Shown here in pieces: positions 1 through 10,706 of a stretch of DNA of 64,000 nucleotides (positions are counted from its first letter, which is position 1; each line of letters begins with the position of its first letter). The stretch is from Margaritispora aquatica (lineage: Eukaryota > Ascomycota > Leotiomycetes > Helotiales > Discinellaceae): the NCBI GenBank assembly GCA_007644065.1, contig VJWN01000011.1, positions 496,001 to 560,000 on the forward strand. Reading direction: 5' to 3'. A program made the position numbers and the translations under genes. A model generated the notes under the pieces. It ran no database searches. It had not been told where the DNA came from and saw only the letters and a list, made by a program, of their open reading frames with translations.

Positions 1-473
1 ACTGGATTTTGCTGGGAGGCAGGGAAAATTGATTCAATCAAGCCCCTCCGCCTTATTGAGATGCAACATTGCACAGATATGGTATGCCAAATGTTTTCCC
101 TTCTGACGATGTTTCTTCCATTAAAATTCCGAATGCCCATGATTGGCTTACTGGTTCTCGCTGGCTTTGGGATTCGCAGCTTGGAAGCCACAAATCTCCA
201 AACACAACCAGACTAGATAGCTGCAGAATGCACACTCGGAAGATCCCTTGTGTTTTGGCAAACATGCCTTTAACAGCTTTCATATTGGATCCGGGGTCCA
301 ATCTTGTAGTCAAACTTAGTACTTCTCCATACACATTTTCTTCTACACCTATAACCTTTCCTATATCGCCTAAGAAGTTTCATTCATCTCTCTCTCCAGT
401 GGCCCATAAGCACTTGGGATCTTCTGGCTCACTTTCTGTTATTCGATTCCTATCGCATTGTTCGTAGTTGATC
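1..473. other. Left-edge non-coding stretch, upstream of the WSC gene
   Basis: No convincing gene. Open frames here lack an ATG or overlap each other on both strands. It probably holds the promoter and 5' UTR of the WSC gene that starts at 474. Confidence 0.5.
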
Positions 474-2637
474 ATGAGGTTCGAGGCATTTACAATCACT
501 TCGGTGGTTGTGACTCTACTCCCTGGGGTCAAGGCGACCAGTTATCCAGTTCATGCCATGAAACGAACCCAAGGACCTTCGCAACCATCGTGCAGTAGCT
601 TTACTCCGTTCGCTTATGCCGGATGTTTCGCAGACTCAGGCAGTCCGAGGACTTTGCTTTTCAACATGCCGAATGTTGCAAATATGACAGTCGAGAAGTG
701 CGTAGCATTTTGCAAAGGCATGGATTCCTATTCTCATTTATGTATATGCTAACAACGGATAGGAAACAACTACAAATATGCAGGTTTGGAGTACTATAGC
801 GAATGCTATTGTGGCGCGTCCGTGAATGGTCTTCAAGCCAATGAGACATCGTGTAGTTATCCCTGCGTTGGCGACAAGTCAGAGACTTGTGGTGCCAATA
901 AGTTTATCAATGTCTATCAGGATACTACATTCCCAGTAGTTGATACAACCACAATTGCCGACTATGTGCCTATGGGATGTTACTCTGAAGGATCTATGGG
1001 CCGGTCGCTAGTATGGAAACAAAATCAGCTGAATGCAAATGCAATGACAACCGAAACATGTTTGTTCGCTTGCAAAAGTGGAGGATATTCTTTTGGGGGA
1101 CTTGAGTTTGGAAAAGAGTGTTATTGTGGAGTTGTTCTAGGCAATGGCACTGCACCCGTGGACAGCTCTTCATGCAATGTTCCATGCAGCGGAAACTCGT
1201 CCGAGATTTGTGGAGGTAGATCAACGTTGAATCTATACGTAGCCCAAGATCTGGAATCGACACAGCCGTGTAATGGTGGTGGAGGGTCGTCTTCTTCATC
1301 CTTGAGAGTAGCTACAACCACTAAGTTTTCTTCGAGTAGCTCCTCCTCCATTGCTTCGACTACATCTGCCTCGTTGAAATCGTCGACCAGCTCTAGTTTC
1401 ACAGAGACCTCGACGGTTGAGCCTGTCTACACTTCACGGAGCACTACTACAATCACAAAAACAGTCACATCGACTCCTCTACCCACAACTTCAAGTAGCA
1501 AAATATCTACGTCGACGAGTTCCTCCAGTATTAGCAGTTCATCGACCTCAACTACCTGCTCTACTAGCTCCTCGTCGACGGCGTTAACATCAACCTACTG
1601 TCCGCCAACTTCCACCTCGATTTCGCCAACATATTCTCCACCGCCGACCTCAACTTCCAAACTAGCTCCTTATTCCCTACCTCCGATATCGACTTCTAAG
1701 CCACCCACATACTCTCCACCCCCACCCCCGCCGCCAAGTTTGACATCAAAGAACAGTCCTTCTCTGTGCACATCAACGTATGCCTATTTTCTCTCTTGTC
1801 ATTCCAATACTAAAAATCATTAGAATCATATACTCGCCAACACCAACATGTGAGTACAAGTGTGGCAATTGGTGCTCAAAGCCTATTCCAGCTTTCTCGG
1901 ATTTCGATAGTTGCTTCACGGCCTTTTCTTCTTGCATGGTTCAGCTCTCAGGCTGTTTTCTTCAAGCAGGCTTCCCAGACAGCACTAATTGTCTTGGATT
2001 CTCAAACTGGTGCACGCAAATCTCCTCTTACTGCACAAACTACTGCCCAGGACCGAGCTGCTATGCTGGAGGATGCAAGTCCAAATACCCTCCACCAGGT
2101 CCAGCTTTGCCACCACCCACGACATACACATCTGTTTATACATGTCCGGGCTCTGTGGCAACATCAACCATAGCAGGGCCCGTCGTCGTCAAACCATCCC
2201 CAACAACCATGGTTCCCATTCCAACTAACTCCAATATATGCCAACAGCCATCGAACCCTTACGGTGGCTATGGCTTTGAGAACCCTGTTGGAGAGATACC
2301 TCTCCCGTGCTTGACATGCAACAATCTCTACGACGACTACAATGATGGCAATTGCTTCAAGCTATACATCGATCCTGATACCTTCAACTGTCCCTCATAT
2401 CCGAGAGAAGGAAACAGCGGACCGTCTAAGGCATGCAGGGATGCGTGCGATAATCAGTATGAGAGCTGTATCAATACCTATGCTGAAGGATGCAGACAAA
2501 AGAAAAAGAGAGGGGAGGATACGTATGGAACTGCAAGCCAGAAGTGTCTTAATCAGTGGAATGATTGCTATGCAATCAATGACGTTGTTGAGCCTGATGC
2601 GGAGAGGTGTGGAAGTTATAATTCTGGATGGTGGTGA
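474..2637 (+). CDS. Secreted two-WSC-domain protein with Ser/Thr-rich linker and Cys-rich C-terminus
   Basis: Three exons, 474-717, 763-1777 and 1824-2637, give 690 residues. Residues 1-24 form a signal peptide. Two WSC domains follow (about 44-128 and 150-243), each with the family pattern of CVAFC/CLFAC and a YSECYCG or GKECYCG block. WSC domains bind glycans and occur in fungal wall sensors and secreted carbohydrate-active proteins. A Ser/Thr- and Pro-rich linker (about 250-410), probably O-mannosylated, leads to a Cys-rich C-terminal third with no family I recognise. No transmembrane helix is evident after the linker, so a secreted wall protein is likelier than a Wsc1-type sensor. Intron 1 (718-762, 45 nt) has a GC donor, and only this junction restores an uninterrupted first WSC domain. 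Intron 2 (1778-1823) is GT-AG. The start is the first ATG before the signal peptide. Confidence 0.85.
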
Positions 2638-3266
2638 GCAGGTAAACGAATGCAAATGTATGAGGAAGATGGTAGGGTGCAAGGTGTAATCTGATTTGAC
2701 TGTATTTGTTATCCGTTTCATATTTTTACATTATATACACGCGATATACTTACTTCTATGATGGCATTTTTGATGGATATGGGATGAAGTGAGGTTTTGG
2801 GGTAAATGATGGAGCTTTGACTTAGTTTTTAATATTTTAATGAAGGAACTACCTTGCGTCTCGCTTCTATTCACAAATTATACTAACCTCCACCTTTCTT
2901 GAAAATATACGTACACAAGTCTTGTTCCTTCATCTGGCTCGCTCAATTCCTCGTGCTTGTGAGATCGTCCTCGGCCAAGATCCAGCAAGTAAACATGCAG
3001 CGCTCAGCCACCACCCCTTTCCCCAAGATCAAGCGAAGTGCGACCAACCAAAATCACGTAAAACTGCCCAAACCAGATCATCTGAGCAGCTCTGCCTATC
3101 AGTTTCGTTCATCGGAGGCTATGCTTGCAAGTCGTTTTACCGTCCTGTTGTACTACATTAGTGAGGGCTATCGAACTTATATACAAGTGTTCGCCTGTTA
3201 GTGCTCATTAAAGTAAGATTATTTTAATCCATCAATACCTCACGTACGCTGCTCGCCGTGCTCAAA
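2638..3266. other. Intergenic, WSC gene to small split gene
   Basis: No supported gene. Probably the 3' UTR of the WSC gene and the promoter of the small gene starting at 3267. Confidence 0.5.
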
Positions 3267-3597
3267 ATGAAAGAAGATTTCAGCCATCTCACTCCCAACG
3301 CCGCTCCAGAACCTGCGCCGAAATCGAAGCCATCCGAGAATCTGTTCACGAAAATTTGTTGTGCGGTATTTGATGCTGGTGGTGCTTGTAAGTTTTGTTT
3401 TTTTGTCGGTATATTCGATTTGGATACAGAGATCAGGGTTGATCTTACTAAATTCTGATACTGTAGCAACGGGATATGGAGGCAAGCGTGGAATCAGCTC
3501 CCCACAGGTAGTGAAATCCACGCAGCAGAAGCAGTCGAAGCAGCAGGAGATGATGAGGGGTGAGGAGGTGGGCACTGGTGAGAGTGGTAGGATGTGA
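3267..3597 (+). CDS. Small hypothetical protein, 83 aa, two exons
   Basis: Exons 3267-3387 and 3467-3597 join across a 79-nt intron with a consensus GTAAGT donor, a TTACTAA branch site and a CTGTAG acceptor. The product is 83 residues. It is polar and Pro/Lys-rich at the N-terminus, has a short central hydrophobic segment with adjacent cysteines (residues about 29-39, FTKICCAVFDAGG), and a Gln/Lys/Glu-rich tail. No signal peptide and no family I recognise. The very good splice signals and the in-frame join are the main evidence. The paired cysteines next to a hydrophobic stretch could be a lipidation or membrane-contact site, which is inference. Expression is unproven. Confidence 0.5.
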
Positions 3598-3899
3598 AAG
3601 TGGAGTGAGAAAGAGGAATGGAAAAGACTAGATGGATCGCAGTTGAGATGGGAGACTTGGGATGTAAGACCACGAAGATCACATATTTTGGTATGGCGAA
3701 GGATCGGAACTTTTGAAACTGTTTTGTATTTTTAATTATTTTTAGTAAGCTAAAGTCGATACATGGTACTATGCATGAAGTGCGATGTAAGATTTCTTGG
3801 TTGTCCATATATCCAATGCTTAGGTATTCCTGTAACACCAAAACTCCATGTGATTTATTGTATGCAATTTACTGTGTCTTCTCAGTCTCAATAGCCTCC
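3598..3899. other. Convergent intergenic spacer
   Basis: About 300 bases between two converging genes, probably shared 3' UTR sequence. Nothing else seen. Confidence 0.5.
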
Positions 3900-6490
3900 T
3901 CAACCCTTCTTGTCAGCATCAACCTTTAAAGAAGCAGCTTCGTCTTGATCAATTGGCTCATCCCCACCAGCGTCGATAGCTGGAGTGGCTTTACCATTCT
4001 TGGCGGCTTTCTTGATCCAGGCCTTGCACATGGCCTTGTGAGAGTAGCGGAAGTCGACTGGAGTGACGGCGATGTGACGGTGCTCACGCTCGAAGACGCT
4101 GTGAGCAGCGCCGTGGCCCTTGGAGCAAAACCACTCATTTGCTTCGGTCTCGTTCATGGAGGCAGTTTGGTCGGCGATCATGCCGCATTCTTCGTCGGTG
4201 CCAGGGTGCATCTTGAAGAGCTCGACAGGGTGTTCTTTATCTGCTGTGGTGGGCCAGCGGACGCCGAGCTCACACAGGTCAAGGTAGCGGCCCAGTGGGG
4301 ACGATGCTTTATTGTCAGCAGCCTATGTTGAGATGTTAGATTGTTGTTCTGCGAAAATGAAGGACAGAGTGAGTACCTTTGCAAGGGCGTTGGTGATGTA
4401 GAAGTTCACTCCATACTTGTCCTTTTGATTGTACACTCTACCGTTGGGTCCTAAGTAAGAAGCCTCCATGAATTCAGAAGTCAGATCGCTACGCCAATTT
4501 CCACAAGATACCGGCAAGTTGTTTTCGGTAATATCAAGACCCTCCTTGTAGCAGACAGGCAAATGGAAACCACCTGCTCTTTCGATAACGAAATTGTTCT
4601 GCGATCCCCAGGTGGCCTCCAAGGAACCAAAGTTGTTTCCATAAGTCTTGTAGAATTGCCAAACGGACTCCAACGCCTTGCGTTGTGTGAGCTCGTACTT
4701 GTTGCCCATCATGTATTCCCACTTCTCAGCGCTAGGAAATCTAGTGATATGTCCACCAGCTGAAACAGAAGGATACCACTTTTGAGCCTTACATATTAAT
4801 TCCGGATCAGAGGGTTCGGGACATATAATGCTACGCAAGCAACCTGTAGTCTTCTTGCAAGGCTCTGATTGTGCAGCCTTTGCACAGAGAGCTGGTGCAT
4901 CACCGGTGCGAGTGCAAACCATATGGGAGTTGTCATGAGCACCCATCAAAGAAGACATTTGCATGGTTAATTGAAGCTCGAAGTGACTGCCACGAGTTAG
5001 CACCAATCTCAGCGTCCGAAGTGTTTTAAAGCTTACTTTTGCCACTTAGTACCGGTATGCAGGTCGGACATGATTGACGAAACACCAACCCATTTAGTTT
5101 CCATGAACTTGCGTGCAGTCTCAGACATGCCTCCAGGGACAGCAGCTACACCATTGTAATAATCTTCAAAAGTCTTGGTGAGAATCTCTCGCATTTGCGT
5201 CAGCTTCTCCGAAAGGGCGTGTTTAAGCTCTTGGATATTGTGATCAGCATCGCCTTGCAGCCCGCCCTCGAAGCGACTGCACATAGGATCTGAATCTAGA
5301 CCACCACTCAGATCCAAATTATCCCAGGCGTTACCTGGCTGATATGATGATACTGGACCGGGATTCCCCTTTGATGCATCTGCGTATCCAAGGACAGCTT
5401 TATAGAGGCCTCCAAAGCTGCTTAGATTGAAGAAGTCGTTGACCTTGTCGAAGTTTCTGACTGACTCAGTGCATGCTGCTATGTCTGCCTTCGTTGTGTA
5501 GCTCTTGTTGCATTGCTCCACGATTTTAGGCATCATCTCCTTAAGTTTTCCTTGGAGAACCAGCGCAGCCTCCCATGGAAGAATGATTTTCTGGCCTTCC
5601 GGCGATTGTGCAATATCTATAACCTTCTCTACGCCTTCTACAACCTTACTTGTAATCTTTTTGATTAACTCGGCATGGCCCTTCAGTTCTTGGATTCTAG
5701 CAGCTGCCTCAGCTGTGATCTTTGTGACATCATCGAATTTGCTCGCAATCTTGTTCGCCTCGCTAATATCGACATTTGCGTAGTACTTGGTAATTGCGGA
5801 AGCGCCTTGGAGAACCAATGAAGTGCCGATTTCAACTACCTCATGTACAATTTTACATAGAGCAGCTCTCGACGGATCCACTTCCATTTGCATGTTGTGT
5901 ACAATCTCAGGGATGTGGTCAATCAAGAACAGCTGCGCCTTCATATAAGCTTGATCAATTGTTTGTGCTCGAGCGTGGTACGCGTTGTACATTTGAGCTA
6001 CAAAGTACACACGACGAGCATGATGGGGATAACGCTCAAAGATGCGATTGAGCTCGTAGCTGGATGGCGAGTTGACACAGCCTCCATAACCGAGGGTGCA
6101 GACGAAGTTGGGATGAAGGCCAACTCGATGCATGAAGTCTTCCCACTCATACGATTTTGTCTCCGATGATGAGTTGGTGTACTGGACCGACCATTCAGCA
6201 TACCATTCCTTGACTTTGGAACTCGCAATGTTCTCCTCGGAGAACTTGAAGAACTCAACCATGGTGTTGTTTGATGAGAAAAACGTGTCTGGGTTGACAG
6301 GGAAAAGGTCGCCGAAAGGATTGAAGAGGGTAGTAGGATCAATGGGGGCATTCTCAGTAGAGCGTGGTGCATATCTTGTGAGAGATGCTCCAGAAACGGT
6401 TGGCACTCCCGCCACGGGTGTGATTTGTGAGGTGAAGAGGAGAACGAAGCAGAGAGTTGGAGCCCATTTTAAGATGTTTTTTTGAGCCAT
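3900..6490 (-). CDS. Large secreted protein of unknown family, 828 aa
   Basis: Three exons on the minus strand (6490-5037, 4986-4377, 4322-3900) with introns of 50 and 54 nt that carry GCTAAC or TCTAAC branch sites. An N-terminal hydrophobic segment (residues about 9-27) is a signal peptide. No later transmembrane helix is obvious. Residues about 40-190 hold aromatic-rich blocks such as WEDFMHRVGLHPNFVC. Residues about 190-330 are helical and coiled-coil-like (repeated Ala/Lys/Glu/Val). The C-terminal half has many cysteines (CTRTGDAPALCAK, CKKTTGCLRSIIC, CSKGHG). I recognise no enzyme family or catalytic motif, so function is unknown. The extracellular location is inferred from the signal peptide and cysteine content. 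I took the ATG at 6490; the frame continues upstream only to a non-ATG codon. It is tail-to-tail with the 83-residue gene. Confidence 0.82.
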
Positions 6491-7412
6491 CTTGACGATT
6501 GGCGAGACCTGCAAAATTAAATTAGCAAAATGAGAAGGAAAGAGAGCTTGGAAATCCTATTACCAAAGGAACCCCAGACGAGGGACTATTTTTCTTGTAT
6601 CTAGCCATTCAGTTCCACTGATGAAAGACTGTAATGATGAAAGGGATAAGCAGCTAGGGAAAAGGCATTGGCAGTGTATATGCACACGAGAAGGAAAGCC
6701 ATGGCCGCTAGATGAATTGGCTACAAGTAACACTAACATCATTTCCGATACAAGACAAATAGATCAATACCTCTACTAGGCCAACAGGAGAAGAGAAATT
6801 GATGGACACTCCAATACTTTCGGATTGCACACAACTATACCCACTCATCTACTCCTTAGCGCAACCAAAAATCGCAAAGGTGTCAAGAGTGAAGTCATTG
6901 AAACTGACAGACTAACATGTACCAGAAAAGTATACTTAATAAACTGGTACCGGATCACGATTGAGGAGGAGAGGACAACCTGACCTAACCTTACCTTAGA
7001 CAAGAGATATAGGCTAGGGCGGGTAGGGCAGCTAGAAAATGGGTTTAAGCCCCACCTTTTCTCACGAGCACCTGCAGAGCCTACTGCTTCCAGAATTTGC
7101 ACCCCATCCGATTTCTAGACTGTGTTCTATTGTACCTTGGGTATTGTGCAACGATACCAGTCAAAGAAATACACACGACATACAGAGATGCTGAATATAG
7201 AGCAGCTAGGCTCTTCAATGCTAGTCTACCTCATACCAAATCAGCAACTTTTCACGCGACGACACATTGGTGATTTTTGGTTGAGCCGAAAAGCTGGAGC
7301 CTGACGCCAAGCCACGCCAATTGACTATTCTTCTCACAATAAAGACATCATTATTGCTTCTGAAAACTGGACAACATGATATCCATGACTCCGAGGTCTT
7401 GTTCGTAAGTTC
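6491..7412. other. Intergenic, promoter of the 828-aa gene and 3' end of AP-1 gamma
   Basis: Short open frames on both strands lack coding character or splice partners. Likely the promoter and 5' UTR of the unknown secreted protein plus the 3' UTR of the adaptin gene. Confidence 0.5.
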
Positions 7413-10114
7413 TCACTTTGGTTCCGACCAATCTACTTGATCGGTCACCTGTCCTAAGCCTGGATGCACGTAGGAGATTTTTAGCCTTAACCGAAGAGGC
7501 GGCTGGGATATCGTTAGCACACTGAAGCTAACAAAGAATGACGCAAAGACGTTGCAGAACTTACACCTTTACTGCCAGTAATGCGCATGGGCTGAGTTGC
7601 CTCGGCGCCAGGTCCCAACTCCGGGTTCGACATACCACTCAATTGCAACTTTTGAGTTTTGGGTACTGCAGCTTGCAGAGTAACCGCAGAAATACCTTGA
7701 TGCAAGGAACTATTCCGGAACCGCGCCACAATTTGTACCGTGCCCTCAGAATTCCGTTGAAGCTGAAGCACTATGTTCAAATCGTTCTTGTCGTAACACT
7801 GATGAGTAGGAATGCTAGGCGCCGCATATTGCTGTGGAGGGGGAGAAGTCATTCCGGAGAATAGGTCGCCACTGGGCGCTGGTGCTCTCGACTGGGTTTG
7901 AATTGGCGCAGAACTATCAAATAAATCCATTATTGAGCTCATGTTTGATTGCGCAGGAGTGGCTGTCGTGGCAGGTGGGGAGTTACTTCCGCCAAGAATG
8001 TCAGCAAGAAGGTCTGCGTTATTTTGCGAGCCATTTGTTCCTAGGTCAACAGATGGCTCGCCACCATCCATAAGATCCATCAGAAGATCAGCCTCTGCTG
8101 GCTTCGCGTGCTTAGGTTTTCGACTGGCAGCCTTGCTTGATTTCTTCGTGGATTCGCCTAGGACCCGAGATTCCTCTGTGATCTGGGGAGGTGGCATCTT
8201 CTCAAGGACTCCTCTGCGAATCGCATCATGAGCAAAGAGATTGCCATACTCGACCGCTCGCTGTTGAACCTCAACATCCAAGCTTGCAGAATTGCTTTGC
8301 AGTATCCGCCTGATCCTGTCCACTTGAGCTGCGTCGGTGAATCGAGTTGTAAGTTTCATCAAAGACGTGATGATATACTCCGTCGCAATTTGAGTCGCAT
8401 AACTACTGTTGAGGATTGTCTGGAACAAGTCTACAACCTCGCTCTGCTTCACTTCCTGTACAAGCTCCTCTTCCTCGTACTTTCCACCCTTCAGAAGTAC
8501 ATCACCATATTCCCCAATACACCAAGCGCCGGCTAGCGTCAAGCTTTCTTGTGTGATATCCCTTTTCAACCCCATGTATAGTTTTTGAACTGCATATTGT
8601 TGCAATTCCGGTGTCGTCGCAATCAGTCTTATGAAGGAGGATAGAATTTGTTCCTTAACATAATTTCCAGCCAAGGACAGAACTCTCAGCATTGTATCCA
8701 CGTGCCACCTCTTGTTTGGAGAAAATCTATCAGCTGCGATGCCAATTTGACTTGTCATGATTGGCTTAAATTCGTTGTCGGCAGACTCCAGGAATGCTAG
8801 CAGTTCCCGAATGAGGAGTCTAACATTTCCCTCATTAATGAGTGTGAAGCTCAAATCCAAAGCACGTCGCCTGATGCTGATATCCGGATCTCGCAAGCAT
8901 TCAAGGATAGTGTTTCTGTGTCTCTGTACAGCATTGGGTTCAACGGCAACAACCTTTATCAAAGTGTTAAGTGCTACATAGCGGATGTTGTTGTCTCTGT
9001 TTGACAAGAACTTTCCTAGGATATTGACACCGAGCACTCTCAGTCCAGAATCCGCTTCAATGTCCAGGATGGTGAGTACAGCCTCATATAATATAGAGTT
9101 CCCTACATTCTTTGAGGAATCTGTGTTGGTTGCGACTTGTGCTAAAATATCGTTGATTTGCTCACTTGTCTGTGCATCGCCTCGTCCCAACACTCTTAGC
9201 AACTGCAAAATCTTGACTTGCAGGAAGGGATCCGTGATTCCGGTAACATCGTGTTCTGGGGCATAACCTGAGCTAGACAAAGCTTTCAAAGTCCGCACAA
9301 GAGCAACAGTATGTGGCCTGAACTTCTCTACAATCCCTTCTTCTCCTCCTTCGGCCTCATCTGCCTCGCACAAGCTTACAACCAATGTCAAGGCACAAAG
9401 CAATACTCCGTGATTGCGGTCAGATAATAGATTCTCTGCCTTCTCGAAGAAATGCTCCTGAAGATCGGGTACCTTCCTACATATTCGCATGGCACACAGT
9501 GCAGCTTTTCGTCGTATGTAGGGATTTGCTGTAGAGAGAAGGGTTTCGATTTCAGGAAACAGATCTCTAGACATCTCCACCGATGCAATATTTCCTAAGG
9601 TGCATAATGCGAGTCCAACGATGTATTGGTTCGAGTGATTTAGGTCACTATTGCCCATTAGTAAACACTACAAGATCATGATTTCATATCATACTTCTTC
9701 AAAGAGTTAGTCACCAAGGTCAGTACTTCTTGGTTCTCATCCAATAATAACATTGTCCCTAGGTACCCCAAACGCTTATCCGAGAATCGAGGAGATGCTA
9801 GAAGCTTGAGACATTCTATCTGCCCAAAATGCGTTCGCTCGCCAAGGGTGAATAGATATAATAGCTTTGCAACATTGTTCCTCCTGGATAACAAAGTCAA
9901 TAAATGTTGCGCATTGCATCTTGTAGATCCCTACCTGACATTAGAGTCTCCGCTTTCTTCACGGAAACTTGCTCTTATTGCGGCACTCTCCTTCTGCACA
10001 ACTGCACGTTCGTCTGCAATCGTCTTTGAAGCTCTCACGTTGCGGATAAATTGCTTCACTGGATATTGTTAGCATAGCATCGTAGAGGGGTATTGTACCC
10101 ATACAGGAGCTCAT
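7413..10114 (-). CDS. APL4: AP-1 complex subunit gamma (gamma-adaptin)
   Basis: Five exons (10114-10105, 10058-9935, 9883-9695, 9647-7565, 7502-7413) give 831 residues. Gamma-adaptin is the large subunit of the AP-1 clathrin adaptor that sorts cargo between the trans-Golgi and endosomes. The N-terminal trunk is the conserved armadillo-like solenoid (blocks [48 protein letters not shown]). A disordered hinge (about 570-690) precedes the C-terminal ear domain that binds accessory proteins, ending in VDWSEPK. Two terminal exons are easy to miss: the first coding exon is only 10 nt (ATG AGC TCC T), and the last 90-nt exon completes the ear ([15 protein letters not shown]). Introns are 46, 51, 47 and 62 nt. 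It is divergent from the sterol acyltransferase gene. Family assignment is certain; the microexon start is well supported by the restored [13 protein letters not shown]-terminus. Confidence 0.95.
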
Positions 10115-10706
10115 ATTGGCGGTCGAGGGCCCCGCAATGGGCCAGAGCTCTAGATATTTCCAGGTGTAGATACAGTGGTGGCAGACGAGAAAGGAATGAG
10201 AGTTGGTAGATTGCTGATCAAGTGCTTGCTCGAATCTCCTTTCTGTTGCTGGCTACAATACTGCTCAGGCTCAAAGTCCAAGGCCACTTTCATGAAAGAT
10301 CCCAGCATCAACATGAATTGTGGCGTTGGCCAATAGAGACGATGTACCTCATGTGGCTTAGGCCTTGCGCCACTATTTTGTTGGAGCCTCGTCCAAGAAC
10401 CGTCAACCTCTCACTTACGATGCATCATGTTGGAACTCTGAATTATCTACTACACATAAGTTTTTGGGGATCTTCATATGGTCTACTTCCAATCAGGGAA
10501 CCAGATTGTGACTGCTCCTATCTTTATTAGCATTGCGATGCCTCAAGCACGACTGCCGCGTGTCTTTTTGTACTTATGAATGACCATATCCATGCCACCT
10601 TGACATCAATCCGGTTTACGTTCTTCAACAATTCTTCCTTTCTGACACACTTCTGTGCTCTTCAACCAATTTCTTTGCACAAATTGCCATACCCATCGCC
10701 TGTGTC
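10115..10706. promoter_or_regulatory. Divergent promoter region between APL4 and the sterol acyltransferase gene
   Basis: A 592-bp spacer separates the start codons of two genes transcribed away from each other. No clear TATA box or binding site was identified. It must hold both promoters unless untranslated exons extend into it. Confidence 0.5.
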
